Positions 9,544 to 10,565 of a stretch of 10,565 bases of DNA are shown here, one piece after another; the stretch's first letter is position 1; every line of letters starts with the position of its first letter. Below the pieces are notes generated by a model, which made no database searches, was not told the DNA's origin, and was given only the letters and a program-made list of their open reading frames with translations. This DNA comes from an uncultured Alistipes sp. (lineage in GTDB: Bacteria; Bacteroidota; Bacteroidia; Bacteroidales; Rikenellaceae). Position numbers and translations under genes: made by a program. Where the stretch lies: assembly GCA_949840605.1 (NCBI GenBank), contig CATKXN010000097.1:1-10565 (forward strand), given 5' to 3'.

Positions 9544-9551
9544 CAAAGATA
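9544..9551 (-). promoter_or_regulatory. -7 promoter element of the rarA operon
   Basis: The minus strand reads TATCTTTG, an exact -7 consensus, with no matching TTTG at the -33 distance. If used, the rarA message would start near 9538 and carry a leader of about 135 nt that includes the whole palindromic repeat. Confidence 0.55.
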
Positions 9552-9573
9552 GCGCTTTTTCGGAAATAATTCC

Positions 9574-9581
9574 TATATTTG
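9574..9581 (+). promoter_or_regulatory. -7 promoter element of the 6S RNA-like gene
   Basis: The plus strand reads TATATTTG, an exact -7 consensus. The predicted start is near 9586-9588, about 16 nt before the closing helix of the RNA. No TTTG at -33 is seen. It diverges from the rarA element 22 bp away. Confidence 0.6.
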
Positions 9582-9586
9582 TCGGA

Positions 9587-9792
9587 CATACTGACAAACA
9601 CGGAAAGTGTAAGTCTGTTCCCGAATCGTGAACGTAGGAAATTCATTGCAAGAGAGGAATAGGCAAACATCTTGCCGCGTCGTATCCGTATTCTGCGGGT
9701 ATAGGCGTGGGAGCTGTCGCTTATTTTATCTTGCAAGGTTTCCTACGACCTACGATTCTGAAATGGGCTTCGGCACCACGCTTTCTTTTTTT
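9587..9792 (+). ncRNA. ssrS: Probable 6S RNA (SsrS)
   Basis: Pairing found by eye builds a single long rod. Closing helix GAAAGTGT (9603-9610) with ACGCTTTC (9778-9785, one wobble); GAATCGT (9623-9629) with ACGATTC (9752-9758); CGTAGGAAA (9633-9641) with TTTCCTACG (9739-9747); TTGCAAGA (9646-9653) with TCTTGCAA (9729-9736). Then comes a central bubble (9654-9674 and 9711-9728), and beyond it CCGCG (9675-9679) with CGTGG (9706-9710) and TATCCG (9683-9688) with CGGGTA (9696-9701) around a 7-nt loop. A T7 run (9786-9792) ends it. A rod of about 200 nt with a large central bubble is the diagnostic shape of 6S RNA, which binds RNA polymerase by mimicking an open promoter. GGCAA/TTGCC inside the bubble (9662-9676) could form the alternative hairpin seen in 6S refolding. 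The Bacteroidales-1 RNA motif has, as I recall, been proposed as the 6S of this order. Ends are approximate. Confidence 0.75.
9764..9792 (+). terminator. 3' end of the 6S-like RNA: TTCG hairpin plus T-run
   Basis: TGGGC (9764-9768), a TTCG tetraloop and GCACCA (9773-9778, one bulged A) form a 5-bp hairpin, followed 7 nt later by seven T (9786-9792). This local hairpin, or the closing helix of the rod itself, could stop the polymerase. It shares its last base with the closing helix. Confidence 0.5.
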
Positions 9793-9833
9793 GTTTATGC
9801 CGCCGGGGTGCGGGTGGATGAAAAGCCTCCATT

Positions 9834-10400
9834 ATGAAAAAATTATTGCTGACGATTGGCTCCTCGTTGTTTTGTGTGCTGTCCTATGCGCAAACGGAAC
9901 ATTTGACGTTCAAAGGTCTGCCGATAGATGGCAGCAAACAGGAATTTGTGAAAGAATTGCAGCGCCAAGGATATGGGTATGTAGATGACGATATTTTATC
10001 TGGTACATTTATAGGCCGGGATAGTTTTGTTTTTATTCTGGGTACACCTATTTCAAATACCATATGGAAAGTCGCGGTTTTGTTCGAATCGACATATGAT
10101 GCTTGGAGCTCTATTAAAAGAGCATATGACGGCTTGGTGGATGTTTACACGGAAAAATATGGCACCCCTATCCTTGATCAGAAAGAGTTTAAGTCGCCGT
10201 GGAGAGAGGGTGATGGACATGAGTTATATGCTTTGAAGTCTGATCGGTGTGTTTATCGTGCGGCGTTTGCATGTACAAAGGATGGGGTGGATATTGGATA
10301 TGTTGCGATCAGTATGACAGCTAAATGTCAGATAATGATAGAATACGAGGACAGCATTAATTCTGATTTGTTGACAAAGGAGAAAGCTGATGAGATTTGA
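9834..10400 (+). CDS. Secreted protein of unknown function
   Basis: The 188-residue precursor starts with a signal peptide (MKKLLLTIG..., probable cleavage after SYA at residue 19), so it is exported to the periplasm or beyond. No lipobox precedes the single early cysteine (C14), so it is not an obvious lipoprotein. The mature part opens with HLTFKGLPIDGSKQEFVKEL, a theme (an 'F-K-G-I/L-P-I-D-G' segment followed by an amphipathic helix) that I associate with uncharacterised secreted Bacteroidales proteins. The rest alternates beta-like segments (FVFILGTP, WKVAVLFES) with charged helices, and the C-terminus is acidic. The gene is visibly A/T-richer than its neighbours, which suggests recent gain or a fast-evolving accessory gene. 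It begins 41 bp after the T-run of the 6S-like RNA with no -7 element of its own in between, and ends 2 bp before a strong terminator. I cannot assign a function. Confidence 0.8.
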   Translation: MKKLLLTIGSSLFCVLSYAQTEHLTFKGLPIDGSKQEFVKELQRQGYGYVDDDILSGTFIGRDSFVFILGTPISNTIWKVAVLFESTYDAWSSIKRAYDGLVDVYTEKYGTPILDQKEFKSPWREGDGHELYALKSDRCVYRAAFACTKDGVDIGYVAISMTAKCQIMIEYEDSINSDLLTKEKADEI

Positions 10401-10402
10401 AT

Positions 10403-10438
10403 GAAAAAGAGGCTGTCGGAGCAGACAGCCTCTTTTTC
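10403..10438. terminator. Bidirectional intrinsic terminator between the secreted-protein gene and aspS
   Basis: A perfect 15-bp inverted repeat, GAAAAAGAGGCTGTC (10403-10417) and GACAGCCTCTTTTTC (10424-10438), with a 6-nt loop. It has an A-run on one side and a T-run on the other, so it works in both directions. It serves the plus-strand gene (stop at 10400) and minus-strand aspS (stop at 10455). Confidence 0.93.
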
Positions 10439-10454
10439 GTTGCATTTTAATTTA

Positions 10455-10565
10455 TTACTCCTCCGGCTTCCGCAGCTCCAGATACAGGTCGTCGAGCTGC
10501 GACTGGTCGATGCAGCCCGGGGCGTCGAGCATCACGTCGCGGCCGGCGTTGTTCTTCGGGAACGC
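10455..10565 (-). CDS. aspS: Aspartyl-tRNA synthetase, C-terminal 36 residues (rest outside window)
   Basis: Reading from the right edge on the minus strand, an open frame of 36 codons ends in TAA at 10455-10457. It begins [17 protein letters not shown], the conserved block near the end of bacterial AspRS (class II; usually AFPKN..G.D.M..AP), and continues to a short charged tail, LELRKPEE. AspRS charges tRNA-Asp with aspartate in the cytosol. The catalytic part is not in the window. The assignment rests on this one conserved block, which is distinctive. Confidence 0.85.
   Translation of the reverse strand, partial: AFPKNNAGRDVMLDAPGCIDQSQLDDLYLELRKPEE

Noticed and set aside
9479..9736. Minus-strand frame of 85 codons upstream of rarA
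   Set aside because: It lies opposite the 6S-like RNA and runs into the palindromic repeat; the strong RNA pairing and the promoters explain this sequence better.

Overview
The window is a gene-dense stretch of a chromosome from a GC-rich member of the Bacteroidales, most likely Alistipes or a close relative (Rikenellaceae). This is inferred from three things. The promoter elements are of the Bacteroidota type (TAnnTTTG at -7, no E. coli-like -10 box, no clear Shine-Dalgarno sequences). The protein families are typical of the order: a PSP1/RicT homologue with a Cys-rich N-terminus, a histidine kinase with a TPR sensor, and a divergent Clp ATPase. The third is the high GC of the conserved genes. 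The exact species cannot be read from the sequence.

Layout, left to right. From 1 to 6701 everything is on the minus strand. It holds a partial PSP1-domain (RicT-like) gene cut by the left edge; a MATE-family efflux pump 37 bp upstream of it with a good promoter; a TPR-sensor histidine kinase with no response regulator beside it; and a two-domain Clp (ClpC-like) AAA+ ATPase followed by a strong intrinsic terminator. About 390 bp of A/T-richer sequence without a convincing gene (6702-7092) follows, with a palindrome just upstream of the clp start. From 7093 to 9403 lies a tight minus-strand operon: rarA (replication-associated AAA+ ATPase), then a small outer-membrane beta-barrel protein (12 bp gap), then a YfcE/MJ0936-type phosphodiesterase (7 bp gap).

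The most interesting part is 9404-9833. A 106-bp nested palindromic repeat sits between rarA and its probable promoter, so it should be transcribed as a structured rarA leader. Diverging from that promoter is a plus-strand -7 element (TATATTTG). Downstream of it, a roughly 200-nt segment folds by eye into a long interrupted rod: closing helix, several paired blocks, a central bubble of about 20 nt on each side, an apical hairpin, and then a run of seven T. This is the architecture of 6S RNA (SsrS), and I call it as a probable Bacteroidota 6S RNA. Right after it comes a plus-strand, A/T-richer gene for a small secreted protein of unknown function with no visible promoter of its own. A perfect 15-bp bidirectional terminator separates it from the C-terminal end of aspS (aspartyl-tRNA synthetase, minus strand) at the right edge.

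Functionally the window is mostly housekeeping and stress-related: proteostasis (Clp), replication-fork maintenance (RarA), efflux (MATE), sensing (histidine kinase) and global control of transcription (6S RNA). I see no mobile element, phage, CRISPR array, tRNA or rRNA.
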